64,000 nt of DNA from assembly GCA_026119935.1 (NCBI GenBank), contig JALRMH010000058.1, positions 163,872 through 227,871 of the forward strand, given 5' to 3'. Every line of letters starts with the position of its first letter. The stretch's first letter is position 1. This document shows, piece after piece, positions 42,645 to 55,688 of the stretch. The position numbers were made by a program, and so were the translations under genes. Source of the DNA: Endothia cerciana. Taxonomy: Eukaryota > Ascomycota > Sordariomycetes > Diaporthales > Cryphonectriaceae. The notes under the pieces are model-generated. The model worked only from the letters and a program-made list of their open reading frames with translations, was not told where the DNA came from and searched no databases.

Positions 42645-43655
42645 ATCCCTGAGGTTGGAACACCAGACAGCTATAAAAGTGCAGGGATAAATAACTATAG
42701 AAAGACCAAATTTGAAAGGGAACGAGTCCTCCAATGATCATCTCCAGCGAAAGAAGAGCACAAGAAAAGTACCAGGGTCTTCGACAAGCTTCCAACCGCT
42801 TCGTCGCAATGCTCGGATTACAGATCGTAAAGAGGCGCCAGAGAAGCGCCTGATCAGCGTAGTTTAGGTCCAAATCTGCAAAATGTAGTCGGATAAGCCT
42901 GGATGGTCGTGCAAATTGAATCTTCATCACGATACAACGAGGGGAGTAAATTCACCCGGGTGGTTCTTTACTCGTTCCACGCCGCTAAAGCCCTTTTGGT
43001 CCGTCTTTGTCGATAGGGCATAGATGCATCCTGTCAAGAAGGGAGCGGCTATTATACCTGCTAGTTTATCCATAGCGCCTCTAGTATTAGCTTCTGTAAA
43101 GCGCGTGGTTCCAGTCACCTTGCGTCCTATCTTGGGCTAAAGGTGAAGAGCCGGGATAAAAAGAAAAGGGGGATCAAGTATTCGAGTGAAGTGTGAGGAA
43201 GCGAGGTGGGTTTTACACAAGAGCAGAGATAGCCGCTGGGGAGAATAAAGATTTATATATCTGGCTCGCTGGCCTGTTCCCCTTCACCTGGACCCGCACC
43301 CAGGTTATAACGCAGGCCCGCAGACAGCTCCGCCCAGGCAGGTAGGAGGCATATTCAGCAACGGGAAAAGCGAGTAAAGTGGAGACGGAAAGGAAGCAAG
43401 GTGAGGCGCCGGGGCAGCAGGCGCTCGGTCGCGGAAGTCGAAGACAGATACCCTAACTACCAAATACAAAACAACCCTTCCTTCACTCGTAACGATCCAT
43501 AGAGCAAGCTGCGTGAAGCCCAAGTTCCCCGCACTTACCTGATCAGTTTCGAAGAAATTCAAATCGAGTGTCTTCCGAGTCAAACTTCTCTTAAACAACT
43601 AGAGGCTGAGGCGGAGCCTGTGAAAAGTTGAGAATATTAGTGCAATTGAGAAGGT
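42645..43655. other. convergent intergenic region
   Basis: Between the two damaged incompatibility-type genes. No supported coding frame. Confidence 0.45.
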
Positions 43656-45524
43656 TTAATGGAGAAGTGTCCTGGGCGTGCGGCGCAGCGCAATAGCTGG
43701 GCTGAGAAAGTAGGCTTGAAACTCTGGATCATGGTGGGCTCGAGTCGCAGCCCGCATCAACAAATTGTTCAGTAATGTAGAGGAACCATATTTCATGGCG
43801 ACGTCAAGAGGTCCCATGAACAGGGCCGTCTCGAGGAAAAGGTCATGGCCTCCGGCCCTCAGGACAATGTCGACCGTTTCCCAATAGCCTGAGAGAATCG
43901 CTGCAGTTAAAGTCGAACTGGCTGGTCCAGCCTTGCAATGAACATAGTAGCCCTTCGAGATCAATTCGGAGACGAGTCAAGATTTTCCAACAAGGGCGGC
44001 ATTGTGCAGATGAGTGTGTCGTGCCATGAGCATGCTGGTGAAGAAATGAAGCTCTTTTTCTTCGAAGGCCTTCTCGTCCTAGTCGGTTGTGTCTTCTTCC
44101 ACGTTCTCGTTGTCCTCGGACTCGGGTTGTCGTATTGTCTGGGCGTCATCATCTGTGTCCAGGCCAGTTTGTCAATTGGGAGGCATAGTATCGCCAAATT
44201 GAGGACCAACGAAGACGCTGTTTTCGGGGTTTCCGAAGTAGCACTCGGAGCCTTAGCAATGTCGGGCTGGTTTGGCTCTGCCAATGTCCTTCTCAATATG
44301 TCTAAGTGGGCGTAGGCTAGATCATGGTGCTTGTAGTCATGGTCGTTGACATCTAGAACGCCACGTTTCCATTTTCGCGACTCCGGCATAGCTTGTATCT
44401 CCCTGTTGCTTGTTGCCGTGAACAATTTCCCACAGTGCTTGCAAACCAGACGTGACCCTTCTATAATCACCAGGATAGATCGACAGTTGACGCATTGCTT
44501 CTCTTGGCGGATTTTGAAGTAGGGCATAACAATCGATCGACATGTTGAAGGGCTTGCGTTGACATGCTACCAAGGCCCAATTTTCTTTTGACCTCGAGCA
44601 AATTTGGAACCACCAGGCACATCTCGGAAACGACACTCCAGCATCTTGACCAATGTTTCCCAGTGACTGAAGTACTCCAGAGGCAGACTATGTGTGATCT
44701 TCCGAGAGAGCATCTGTGAGGTTGATATTGTCCTGCAGGAGCAGAGAAACGTTTCGAGTGCTCCATTTTTCTATTCGAGCCGACTGGGCCCTCTCCGCAC
44801 AAATATCCAGCCTTTCGGTATTTCTTCGTATTTCCAACATGCGCAGGCTTGGGGATCTTTCAATATCTTCTCGATGTTATGGTTCGCGGATGCCATAAGC
44901 TGTCTATAACAGACGGAAAGTCAGAGTTATGTACCAAGTCTCCAAGATAAAACTGAGACCGATATCACAGGAAGCTTGGGAAGCTGAGGCAAGCACCTAC
45001 AGAGTCAATCCATCGAACAGGAAATTCAATACTTGGCTTTGGTCCGCCAACTTCACCCGGTAGTCTTTGACCTATCCACTTGTTCTAACGACCCATTTCG
45101 TGCGGGAGGTAATGGCCCGTCCGCGGCGTGGGTCCAAAAATTTGGTTTCTGTGTGAGCGACATGTTTGTTGACAATGTCCCGGATCCCAGATAGATTGAA
45201 GGGCTTTTTGTGCCTGGGCTGTGATTGCGTTGGCTCCCTGCTGGTTTTGAGGGCCAAGCCTAAGATTCTGGAATAGGCAGAGCACCAGCTCATGGCTCTC
45301 GAGCTCTTGAATCACATAGCGGAATCCGGCCTCTGCTGCGTGTCGAGCTCGGAGAATGCCCACGGCACCGTGGAGAATTTGGATCGCCGCAACAATGTCA
45401 CCTAAGAGGCGTGGTCAGCCTTTAATTACATCTTGGACGAAGCTGTTAGTGATTTATCTGTGCCCGTCTTGCAGGCCTCCTAGGTCACTGGGCTGTACCT
45501 ACCGAAACCGACTCCGAACGACAT
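43656..45524 (-). pseudogene. decayed ankyrin / STAND-type gene
   Basis: Relic of a fungal ankyrin-repeat protein. It begins at 45524 with MSFGVGFG; a 101-nt intron (45502-45402, GTAGGT...CTTAG) joins it to DIVAAIQILHGAVGILRARH, RYVIQELESHELVLCL, NAITAQAQKALQSI, the N-terminal helical domain common in fungal STAND and ankyrin proteins. The frame then slips, continues as HVAHTETKF, TSRTKWVVRTS, VKDYRVKLADQSQVLNFLFD, and meets TAG (45072-45074). Further on there is a Cys-pair segment (CVNCRSILVIIEGSRLVCKHCGKLF), then an acidic linker with stops at 44172-44174 and 44079-44081, and ankyrin-like units (THLHNAALVGKS-stop, LVSELISKGYYVHC, TLTAAILSGYWETVDIVLRAGG) with a stop at 43977-43979. The last three stops share one frame. 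All four could come from C-to-T or G-to-A changes (CAG, CGA or TGG codons). The gene is convergent with the damaged NLR gene. Confidence 0.78.
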
Positions 45525-46371
45525 TCTGGGAGCCGGCCTAAGCAGTCGTCGGGTCGATGGAGATTTTACAAATCTGACTGGGATCAAGAGAAAAAGGCGG
45601 CGGGCAGTTATGACAGAGGATAGCCTTTGGGCGATTTTCTGCCGTCTGGAGGGAAGTAATAAATGGCAGTGCTTAGCTGCAGGTAAGCTTGCGACCGCTC
45701 AGAGGCAGCCATCTGGCAGCCCAACCAGCACTATGCTCTCGCCCTGGGGCTTATGCCTGTAATGACTCGGACTAAGCAAGCATGATTCCGCGCCTTCTTT
45801 AGATGCTTTGACTATAAATCAGTCAGAGCCTTGGCGGCCTGGCCTAATTCACAAGGAGACGTTCGACACAGGGCATGTATTGTGTATCTGCACTGGTATG
45901 TAAGTACGTCACATTCATGTGGTTGCCACCTGAAGCTCAAGGACAAGGCTTGTGGCTTGATCCCTCTTGTTGAGAGACGCAGAGAACAAGCCGGTTGATG
46001 ATTTATAGGACCTTCATGAAGATTGAAGAGATTAGGTCATGGATTGAGCCTCGGTGACAGTATGGTATGCGAATGCTCGAATCAGCTTCTGGCGTGACAG
46101 GAATACTTATGGTCTTGATGCCTAGGCGTCAAGGCATTCGGAATAGGCTGGGTGTTGGTGAGAACACCTAGAGGGGGCTGGAGTGCATTCAACAGCTGCA
46201 TTGGCTACGCATCTCTGGCTAGGGGCAATAGCGTTTGTCAGGTTCGGCTTGTTAAATTCCTGAAGGAGCTATTTACCAGATCTCTCTACGAACATCCCTT
46301 TCTGTCCCTACTGATACCCCTCTCTCATGGAATTTTGAGCTGCAGATACGTCATCCACAACGTAGCAGGCC
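45525..46371. other. intergenic
   Basis: Upstream of the decayed ankyrin gene and downstream of the AKR8-type gene. No supported coding frame. Confidence 0.5.
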
Positions 46372-47527
46372 CTAGGTGTTGGTCTCAAATATCGCAGGGT
46401 AGCGCTCTCCAGCTGTTTTGAACGTGGCCAGGATGGCATCGATCTCGGCCATCTCCCCATCTGTGATGTCGACAACCCTGCTGTTCTCCTCCACCCGCCC
46501 CGCCGTCGTGGCGCCGGGGATGGGAATGATGGTCGGCATGCCGGGGCGCCTCGACAGCGATCTCGTCCAGTTGATGGCGAGCTGGGCCGGCGTGCAGCCC
46601 TTCCTCCGGGAGAGCTCCTCGGCCTTGCCGACCAGCTCCACATTCTTCTCGAAGTTCTCCTTCTGGAACCGGGGGAAGCCGAACTGGACCAGCATCGAGT
46701 CCTGGGGCAGGTCCTCGAACTTCTTGAACTGGCCTGCCAGCATGCCCCTGCCGATGGGCGAGTATGCGATGAGCGGGATCCCGTACTGGGCACACGCCGC
46801 CGCAACGCCGTTGCGCAGAACGTCGGTGGAGAACCTGTGGCATGCCATGGTCAGCACGGGCGGATGGATGTCTGAGGGGGCCACGGATCTATGTGTGTGT
46901 GTGTGTGTGTCGTGGAGGGCACCTACAGCGAGAGCTCGACCTCGACCGCGAGGACCTTGGTGTGCTTGACGGCCTCGTGGATGGTCTCGGCCCGCACCTC
47001 CGAGAGGGAGATGCCGCCGAGCTTGCCCGTCTGGATGTACTCCTTCTCCACGACCCCAAAGGAAACGTCCAGGGGCACGTTGGGGTCCCGGCGGCCGTAC
47101 TCGAAGAGGTCGAGCTTCTTGCGGCCCCCCAGCTGGGCGATGCAGTCATCGAGAGAGCGGCGGGTGTTCTGCGGCGAGGCGTCCAGCTTCTGGGTCTTGG
47201 GGTCCACGCCGCCCTTGATGTTGATGACGACCTTGTCGGCGTCCTCGGGGTACTTCTCGAAGTACCGCTCCAGGAGCACCAGGCTGTTGTAGTCGGGCGG
47301 TCCGTAGAACTCGCCTCCGTTCCAGCAGTTGCCTGGCACATTTGGAATCAGCCGGCCGTGTGAGGGATGAGGAGACTTGACCGGAAGAGATATTGCATAC
47401 ATCCTTTTTCAAGAGCTGTGCGCATGGCCTTGAAGGCCTGCTCCTGAGACGGTGGTGATTGGCGCCAGGTCAGTCCCATCAGGCCGAAGCCAATGGGACC
47501 TACTTCCCTGCCGGCGAGCTGGGGCAT
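46372..47527 (-). CDS. aldo/keto reductase, pyridoxal reductase (AKR8) type
   Basis: Member of the fungal pyridoxal reductase / pyridoxine 4-dehydrogenase group, NADP(H)-dependent cytosolic enzymes of vitamin B6 interconversion. The three-exon model is 47527-47401, 47332-46927 and 46834-46372 (331 aa), with introns of 68 nt (GTATGC...CCAG) and 92 nt (GTAGGT...CACAG); the second carries a TG dinucleotide repeat. Key family residues: WNGGEFYG with Tyr52, INIKGG with Lys82, and LFEYGRRDPN (120-129) in place of the His-containing strand of other AKRs, as is usual in this group. The NADP-binding C-terminus shows IPIPGATTAGRVEEN. The start is the ATG at 47527 (MPQLAGREVGPIGFGLMGL); upstream in-frame codons look non-coding. 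Length is standard. This is a different AKR subfamily from the gene at 4288. Substrate assigned by similarity only. Confidence 0.92.
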
Positions 47528-49236
47528 ATTGCTGTGCAAGTTTGTGGTGTTATTTTTATATGGAAATGGTTCGTCACGCTTGCGTCGAGATGCACTGGTA
47601 ATAGTAAAGCGGGTTGCGAAACTGGTGCCTGCATTCAAGAGCACACTGTTTCAACTGGGATGGGAGTGTTTAAGTGCTTTTTTGGTCCATTTTAAGTCCG
47701 GATGCGTCCGAAGGGCCAGTTCACGATTATTTACCCAGGTAGGTCAATTGTGAAACGCCCAGGCCACAAGTCGAGCGTTCTAAACGAGTTTTCTCACCCG
47801 GATTTAATCACACCTCGACCGCGAGGCCTCGGCTCTCGTCAGCCATTCAGAGGACAATCAATGAGCACCGCACAGCCGAGTGAACGTCCCAAATATACCA
47901 ACATCACGTCTCGCTTTCCTTGGTAACTCGATCTGCAGGCATGATCTTTGTATCTGGGCCAGCTGGGGGAGCGATTTTGGCTAGAATCTCACTCATGGGC
48001 CCCAGACCGATGTCTTCCCTCCTGCCACGTCAAGCATGAGGACAGGCACACCGAGTGTTTGGCAGAGTTGACAATAAGTCAAAGGACCCCACTTCTCGCC
48101 CCCCCCCCCCCCCTTTTTCGCCCAGACGGTAAGAACGAGGGCCACGAGGAAGGCTGCAAAACAGGGTCTGCCAAAAGAGACACCGGAGGAGCCAATGCGC
48201 ATTGTGCAAGGTCCTGCTGTCTACAAGAGTGTGGCAGGCAATGGGGTAGAGCAAGGGACGGGCAGTCAGAAGGAGTCCTGGTCTTCCAGCGATTCCAACA
48301 CGTTCTGGTATCTGCCATCTTGTGACTTGAATATCCAAAAATACGCCGTTAGAAGACCAGCCTGGTTGACTGATGTTTAGTGATTGTAGTTATTAGTCAG
48401 AAATCTGCTCAGCTGCCTCTGTCCTTGGGCGAGCGGGAGACGTTGCTTTTCAGTTTTGTGCAGCACGAAAGCTGAAGTACACTTTGATAGAGCACAAGAG
48501 AGTGACAGCGTGTAGTTGTGCGTGAATTGTGTCGGGGCCATATTTATGGTTTCCCTGTGAAGGACTGAGCTACACGGGCGTCACAGCGTAGTAAAAGGAT
48601 GCGAAGGTGTGGTAGTACTTACTTTAAGCACGTGAGAAGGATATTCTGTCAAGATACTAGTACCCTTTTTATGATAATCTACGCTATGATATCAAGGCTA
48701 CGAGTCACGACTTGGCTTACATTTTGGAAATCGTGAGAAGAATAGAAACAAGAGAAAAGAATGAAGAGAACCAAAAGAATTCCCTGGAATCCCCCAGCGA
48801 AAGTCGCTTGCTTGGTCTCCTCTTCATTTTCTTTTGTTTTAGCTACCTTTTTTTTTCTTCTTTTTTTTAATTAGGGAGGGGGGGTGGCAAGGGGAGCGAG
48901 CCCGGGGGTAGCAGCCAGTGATGATCTAATGCTAAATGGATACCCTAGTTGCCACCAAGAACGTACCGGTCAGAAAGTTTGTCGCTAACAATTTCCCAAC
49001 CTCCATAGCTCCGGCGTAACACGCGAGGGACGCTTCCACCTCTTCTCACACACATTCTCGTCTCTGCCCATCGAACTGGACTCGACCAAGACAACCTTGC
49101 TTGTACCGCTAACACAACACCTTATAAGCCTCGACTGGAGGCGAGGCGAGGCGAGGCGAGGCAGGGCAAGGAGGATTTTCAGAACTCGGGCCCGAGGACG
49201 GACTCATCTGAAGAAAAATTAAATACAGTCGGAGTC
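47528..49236. other. divergent intergenic region
   Basis: About 1.7 kb between the AKR8-type gene (-) and the F-box gene (+). It holds a C15 run (48099-48113), an AT-rich stretch (about 48590-48880) with T runs, and a GAGGC pentanucleotide repeat (about 49137-49161) shortly before the F-box start. No gene supported. Confidence 0.55.
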
Positions 49237-51189
49237 ATGCCCCCCAAACATCCTCGCGCCGAGGAGGCCGACTCGTCCTCGCCGCCACAGCCGAAGCGCC
49301 CCCGTCCCTCGTCCTCAGGTCCTCGGACGCACGCGCCCGCGCATATGCACACGCAGATGCCCGCTGCCGACAGCCCATACAGAGGCCCCGACCTGCTCTC
49401 CCCGCTCTCCGACGAGCTCCTCCTCCGCATCCTCTCCTACCTCGCCCTGCCCCACCTCCTCTCCGTCGCCCCCGTCTCGCGGCGCCTCCACCGCCTCGCC
49501 GAGGACTCCCAGATATGGAAGGCCCTGTACTACGCGCGCTTCGTGCTGCCGCGCGCGATGCGCGTGCCGGGGTTCCGCGAGGGGAGGATGCGCGACCACA
49601 AGCTGCACTACAAGGGGAGGAGGACGCTGTGGGCGGACGGGAGGCTGGGCGGGCTGGTCAGGGCGGCCGAGGGGGATGCGGACCCGGCGAGGAGGCTGAA
49701 GGTGGCGCGGGAAGAGGAGGCCGGGGCGAGGGGGGACAGGGTGCATTGGAAGAGGCAGTATAAGATCCGGCACAACTGGGCGAGGGGGAAGTGCGCCGTC
49801 GAGGAGCTGAGGCTGGGACCGGATGTCGAGGGCGAGCCTGAACGGGAGGAGCAGGGCGGCGTGGACAGGAGCAAGATGCTCGCCAAGGTCGTCGAAGGCC
49901 TGGCCGTTACTGCCGACGGGGTCTACGGCCTGAGGGCGTGGCACCTGAAGACGAGGGAGGTCGTGGCCCAGCTCGACCTACACGACGACGGCCAGGGCGC
50001 GGAGGACATGGTCCCGAGCTGTCTTGCTACCGACGATCGCGACCTGGAGCGAGGCGCCTTGGACATCTCAGTTGGATTCACCGACGGCAGTTTTGGGGTA
50101 TGGCAGCTCGACATCCGGAAAACAACCCTCGTCAGGCGGTACAGGCATGCGAGGTCCAGCAACGGCGAGCTGATTGCGATGTCCTACTCCCACCCATACC
50201 TCCTCACTGCGACTGGGGCCGTTCTCATCTCGCTCTACACGTTCGACGTGCCCGAAAAGCAGGGTGGCGAGGCGCCGGGAGGCGACCCAACAGAGCATAC
50301 GTCCTCGGCACCACCGTCTGACGTATTCGATGGCCGCCAGCACTCCCAAGTGGAGGGTTCAGCCAGGCGTGATGGGACGTCATTGCCGGCACCGTACCTC
50401 ATGACTTCGCTCAAGTCACACACCTCAAATCCCCCACTCGCGCTCTCCATCAGGAAAACCGCGAGCGCGACTGTCGCCTCCATCGCATACACCTTCTTCA
50501 CCCGACGCGGCTGGTCCATCGGCATACAAGACCTACACGTCACCCCCAACGCCAATCCGAAATGCGCATCCGACATCAGCACGCGCCTTGCATACACGGC
50601 ACCCGTGGACACGAGCGGGCCTGCGCGGTCCGGGCCAACACCACCGCAGGCCCCGGCGCGCTCAACGCTGGCCGCCGCCCAGCCGACCCCACCATCATCC
50701 TCCTCCCCCGCCGTCCACCCCCCGCCACCACCCCAGACCACAGCCGGCCCGACGACCCTCTGCTACACCCACCCGTACCTCCTCGCCACCCTTCCCGACA
50801 ACACCCTCATACTGCACCTCTGTACCTCCAACGCCTCCGCGCTCTCCGTCTCCCCGGGCATCCGGCTGTGGGGCCACACGTCCGGCATCAGCGACGCCGA
50901 GATCACGGCGCGCGGGAAGGCGGTCAGCGTGAGCTCGCGCGGGGAGGAGATGCGCGTGTGGGAGCTCGAGGGGCGGCCGAGCGGGGTGAGGAGCCGGAGC
51001 GTGGAGATCCGGGCCGGTGGGAGGTTGCCGTCTGCCGTCGGCCAGGAGGGGGCCCCGGTGGCGGTGGCTGATGGGGACCCTAACTGGGAGGAGAGGAGGA
51101 ACTGGGTGGGCTTTGACGACGAGATGGTCATCGTGCTGAAGGAGGCGAGGGGCGGGAGGGGGAGCTTGTTGGTGTACGATTTCACGTAG
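49237..51189 (+). CDS. F-box protein with propeller-like C-terminal region
   Basis: Probable substrate-recognition subunit of an SCF ubiquitin ligase. A 650-aa single-exon protein. Residues 1-50 are Pro/Ser-rich with a nuclear-signal-like PKRPRP (19-24). A clear F-box spans about 55-100 (LSPLSDELLLRILSYLALPH, LSVAPVSRRLHRLAEDSQIW). After a charged, Arg-rich segment (about 100-200) come WD40-like beta strands: VVEGLAVTADGVYGLRAWHL, VGFTDGSFGVWQLD, MSYSHPYLLTATGA, a Pro-rich insert (about 460-505), CYTHPYLLATLPDNTLILHL, IRLWGHTSGISDAEI and VSSRGEEMRVWELEG. The last strands (FDDEMVIVLKE, SLLVYDF) close the propeller. ATG 49237 is the first in frame after a stop-rich leader. Codon use is very GC-rich. 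Its targets are unknown. Confidence 0.88.
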   Translation: MPPKHPRAEEADSSSPPQPKRPRPSSSGPRTHAPAHMHTQMPAADSPYRGPDLLSPLSDELLLRILSYLALPHLLSVAPVSRRLHRLAEDSQIWKALYYARFVLPRAMRVPGFREGRMRDHKLHYKGRRTLWADGRLGGLVRAAEGDADPARRLKVAREEEAGARGDRVHWKRQYKIRHNWARGKCAVEELRLGPDVEGEPEREEQGGVDRSKMLAKVVEGLAVTADGVYGLRAWHLKTREVVAQLDLHDDGQGAEDMVPSCLATDDRDLERGALDISVGFTDGSFGVWQLDIRKTTLVRRYRHARSSNGELIAMSYSHPYLLTATGAVLISLYTFDVPEKQGGEAPGGDPTEHTSSAPPSDVFDGRQHSQVEGSARRDGTSLPAPYLMTSLKSHTSNPPLALSIRKTASATVASIAYTFFTRRGWSIGIQDLHVTPNANPKCASDISTRLAYTAPVDTSGPARSGPTPPQAPARSTLAAAQPTPPSSSSPAVHPPPPPQTTAGPTTLCYTHPYLLATLPDNTLILHLCTSNASALSVSPGIRLWGHTSGISDAEITARGKAVSVSSRGEEMRVWELEGRPSGVRSRSVEIRAGGRLPSAVGQEGAPVAVADGDPNWEERRNWVGFDDEMVIVLKEARGGRGSLLVYDFT

Positions 51190-54100
51190 ATGATGCGAGA
51201 ACTCTCGGCCAATCCACATGCGCTGGTGAGATCCAGCTGTAAGATACAGGACAGACCAGGGCATTGCCTCCGGCGTTCCAGTGTCACGCTCAACCCTGTC
51301 CAGATACGAGCCGATGACCTCTCCCACCCCCCTTTCCCAAGTCCTCCCCCCCCCCTTCCCCCACGTCTACTACCATAGGTGATTCCGAAATACCTCTTCA
51401 GAGGCGAACCCCGCGCCGCTGGGCATCAATGCCGGCCGGGAGGAGGACAGAGTACCGCCCCGTGGCAGCGAGCCACGTTGACGGATGTACCAGGGGGGGC
51501 CGACGCTTTAGGCAGCCAGGCAGAATCTGCAGGGCGGTTCCAGAACACCGGCCTCCAGGAACCACCTGCCGACCCTCTTCACATGCGTGTCGAGCTGTGC
51601 GACGCTCAGCCCTATCGCTGGCCACCAGCCCGCTGCCACTCTCGACCCGACGCGCACCATTAGGCAACCCGGCAGCCTCACCTCCTGCCGGACAGCTGTC
51701 AGGCACCCCTCCCTCACGCGCATGGCCGAGATACCCAATGGCACCGCTATGGGCCAGATCCGGCCCAGGAACCCGAGCCGCCCGACGGCTCAGCAGCGTC
51801 CTGCAAGCGCCCGGGTCGCGCTCGGCTCACCCAACGCCAACACGGCTACAACGGTAGTGTCCACGTGTTCCGACGTGTTTCCCTCCCTCCCGCGCTGGGG
51901 CTGACACAGGCGAAGCCGAATACTCGATCCCAGCCCGACCTCGCCATATGTGCTGCAGGACGGCTGGTTATTGTCGGTGCCCATGTGTGGTTGGGTGTGT
52001 TAAAGACACCCCCCCTCCTCGTATCGGATGGACACGTCGAGAATGTTAATGCTATGACACAAGAGGGGAAACGGCCGAGACTCGGTCTGCTTCTCAGTGA
52101 GTGGGTGCGATATGACTCAGGCATAGTTGGGCTTTTCGGGACTTCCTGATTGTGAGGTGTCGTCCTGTGAGGGCGACGGCCGTTGATCCAGTCGTGGTTT
52201 GCGTTTGCGTTGGCTTCCGCAAGTACAAGGTACATCACGTACGGACGGCTGGGCTGGTTGGATCAGATCCCCTCGGCCCGGCCTTGATCAGCCGACGGGC
52301 CTGGGCAGTACTTAATGCCTGGCATGATATAATTGGAAGGGACACACCTCGACCCGTTTCAGCTAAAAAGGGCAAACCCAGTAGAAGGCTCTGTCGTGGA
52401 AGGATGGCCAGGTCCAGCGGCCCGTCTGCTAATTCAAGGCTGGTGAGGATGGGACAAAGGTGGGGACGCACGTCCACGCACTGCGTGCGAGCCGCCCCCC
52501 TCCCCTCCTTCGCCAACCATCGTCGAATGTCAATGTGCCACTTGGCTGCGCAGCAGATGTCTCCGGCGCCACGGCATACAGGGCAATAGAAGTGGAAATT
52601 CCTTCGTGCCGAGTGAAGGATGATCGAAGAGTCTCGCAGTCGAGGCGCCATGCCTTCGAGGCTTAGTTGGGATGTTTATGTCCTCCGGAACACATAGGGC
52701 AGTAAACGTCCTGACGACTGCAACCCATGATGAAACCTTCAGAGCCCCGTTCGAAGACGCGCAGGCATTTGAGAGACATCCTTCCAGCTTGGCGAATCCA
52801 GAAACACCAGATACCTCGTTGGATGTATCAATACCATTGAAAGACTCACAAACCTCGTTTGGTGATCATGCAGCGCTTGGCCTCCACGAATGCGACCGAG
52901 CGTGGAGGACTTAAAGTTGGCGACAGCCGAAACATTGCTGAAGAATAAGATGGCGGGAAAAACCCCGTCCTTCCCGCAAATCACCAGCCTTAGCCCTGGC
53001 GTGCTGGCGGGCAGACAAACAGGGCGTAGAAGCGTCTTACCTGCTCCTAGATTGCCGAAGATGAGCAGCATGAAGAGGATTCAGTCGCGGTCCAGGATCG
53101 AGGGATCCTTGTCCCGAACCATCCTGGCCCCAGCAAGACGGGAGAACCCAATCGCGGTGATCCCATAGCCGATCTCAAATGTCACTGCACGACAGGAGCC
53201 CCTCCCCTCCCCCCCGCGCGAGGGCCAGCCTCGCCTGAGATAAAGCCCGACGGGAGACGACTTTGACAGGTGCCGGGGCCCGCTATAAGGATGCTCGGCC
53301 TCTCGGATAACTTTGTAGAGGCGATTTTTAGCAGGTATCGTATTCGGCAATGCTGGCAGTCTGACTCTGGCGCAGCGTGGAAGGCTTCAAAAATCACGCC
53401 GGGACTGGTATTCCATCAAGGTGCTGAGAGGGGTGGGAAGTGTTACCGTACTACAAAGCCTTTTGTCATGTCCAGATCAGGACACGAACAAGAGAGTGAA
53501 ACGCATCGTTCTTTCATTGATCCATGACCGGGACAGGTGCTGTGCCTAGATCGCGAGACTAGGCCGGTCCGTGGTCTCTGAGCATTACTGACCTACCTGG
53601 TGTTTGCCGTGATAGGAGGCGAGATGCATAGGGGCTTGAAACCTTAGCGGCTGGCGGCCGCCAGGAGGTCGATCCAAGGGGGCAGAAGATTGACTTTCTG
53701 CCCAGGGAGCTGTGAGTCAATCGACCAAGACCTCCTATCGCCGGATGCCCATACTGGACATGTCGGGATGGTGCTGCTGCTGCCGCCTTCCACCACCTCA
53801 GCTTTCGATCGTGGGATGTTGTCACCTCTCATACACGTTCCTTGCAGATGTCCGTTCGGAACGGTCAGTAATCGGAGGCATCGTTGATAGCTCAACCTGC
53901 GGCACGGGTGATAAGATGGCCGGCTCATGGCTATGGTTGCCACGGAAGGGGCCCTAAAGGACTCATAAGTCACCTCGAGACCCGCTGTGGGTTGTCTGCC
54001 GGGGTCAGCTCCAGTGGAAGCAATTGGCCAATTGTTGATGCCAACTGCGTGGGACAGCAGGGTGCTGACGGGCTGGGGTCCCGGAGACCAGGGCAAGCCG

Positions 54101-55650
54101 TGGCCCCCAATACTCAACACAATGCGCAGACGGCTGACTGCTTGGGCGCTAGGAGTGCTTGAAGATGGTGGCCCTGCAGACGACAAGTGCACCTCTGCTG
54201 CTGCCAGGGTCAAGGTATGAGGCGAGACTATTTATGCGCCAGCTCTATGGTGGGAGAGCATCAGGGACTCAATCTTACCTACAGCCCCGTTCAGCATTAT
54301 AACCTATCCCGAAAAGGATGAGAACTGGCCGATTGGGATTGTCACATTTCAGTTCCCAGTCCTGAAGATCGAGACGAGTGCTGGCGCGACCTGCATGCAC
54401 AGCACTTCGACAGGGCTCTGAAACGGGGATCTGGCTGTTTGGTTGTTGAGGCGGCCTGCAGGATTTGTTCGCAGGGCCCCAGTCCGAGGTCTAGATCGAG
54501 GATCGAGTGCGGCCGCTCGGCAATCAAGTCGGCCTGGGTGACTGGGCCACACATTGACGGCGGGTTCCTCGACGGGAAAAGGCCACAGTGGTCATCCTGT
54601 GCGATAAGTCCAGAGTCGTCTGTCTCGCTTGACCATGACGCAGATGCTGGTGAATTGATCGTTTTGGCGTCGGTTGTCTCGGGGAGATCAATCTTTCCTG
54701 CACCTTGAACCCCAGCACGAGATGCATCCACTTGTGGTGCTGTGGCAGCTTGCCCCCCCCCCCCCCCTTTCTCCCGTAGCGTGCGTGCAAATGTACCCCT
54801 CCATTTCGACCTCACTCGAAAGGAGGGGTGATAAGATAAGGGCCCGGTGATGGACCCCTAGGGCCACCTGACCACCGACAATGTCTCGAGATTATCGCGA
54901 GTTGGCCTGAGTAGGACGATCAGATTGGAAGAGCCCAGGTATCCCAAGTGCCCGGAGGGACTGGACGGTGACCATGTGACTGTAAAGGTGGATTTGGCCC
55001 ACCACCAGGGGCGTCCAAGTGACTGCTGCAGCGTCGCTTGTCTCGGATCGGAGGCATCACGAGAGTGCGGCTGGGTTGCAATGAGGTCAGATCAGCGTGG
55101 AGGGAAGGACAGAGCCCAGGCTATCTGCCCGTCCGGCCAAAGGTATAGTGACTTGACGAGGGCTATCTCTGGAAATGGAAACCGTCCAAGTTGCATCCCG
55201 TGGTGCCCGTCCCTTCGGCTCCGACCTTGAGGCATCACCGGACTGAGCGGCTAGTAATGGCAGTGTGGGAGGCAGGTCATGTGGCTGCTGGGATGTCGTG
55301 ATGGGAGGGTGTGGCGACATGCCCTCACGACTGCCCCGTTAGCGCTGTTTGCGACGCCATTGGGTGTCTGCGAGAAGCCGGGGATTTGACTAAGTCGGAT
55401 CAGGGGGGGGGGGGGGGCGGGTCGAGATGGTAGTATTGCCCCCGTCCTGTCCGGCAGCGTGCTTGGGAAGGCTGCGTGTGCGCATGCTGCTGTGAGACAA
55501 TCGCAGCCGGGAATGAAACGGTCGACGCAGTCCTGCTCAGCGTGACAAGGACCAATTGAGCCCTGATGCCACCCAATTGGTGCACCAGCCTCGTCGAACA
55601 GGTTCAGAGCGTGGGGAGAAGATGAGCCAACGATGCTGGTGATGCTACTG

Positions 55651-55688
55651 CTGGTGGTGGTGGTGGTGGTGGTGGTGGTGGTGGTGGT
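55651..55688. repeat. (TGG)n trinucleotide repeat
   Basis: About 12 tandem TGG units in non-coding DNA. Confidence 0.92.
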
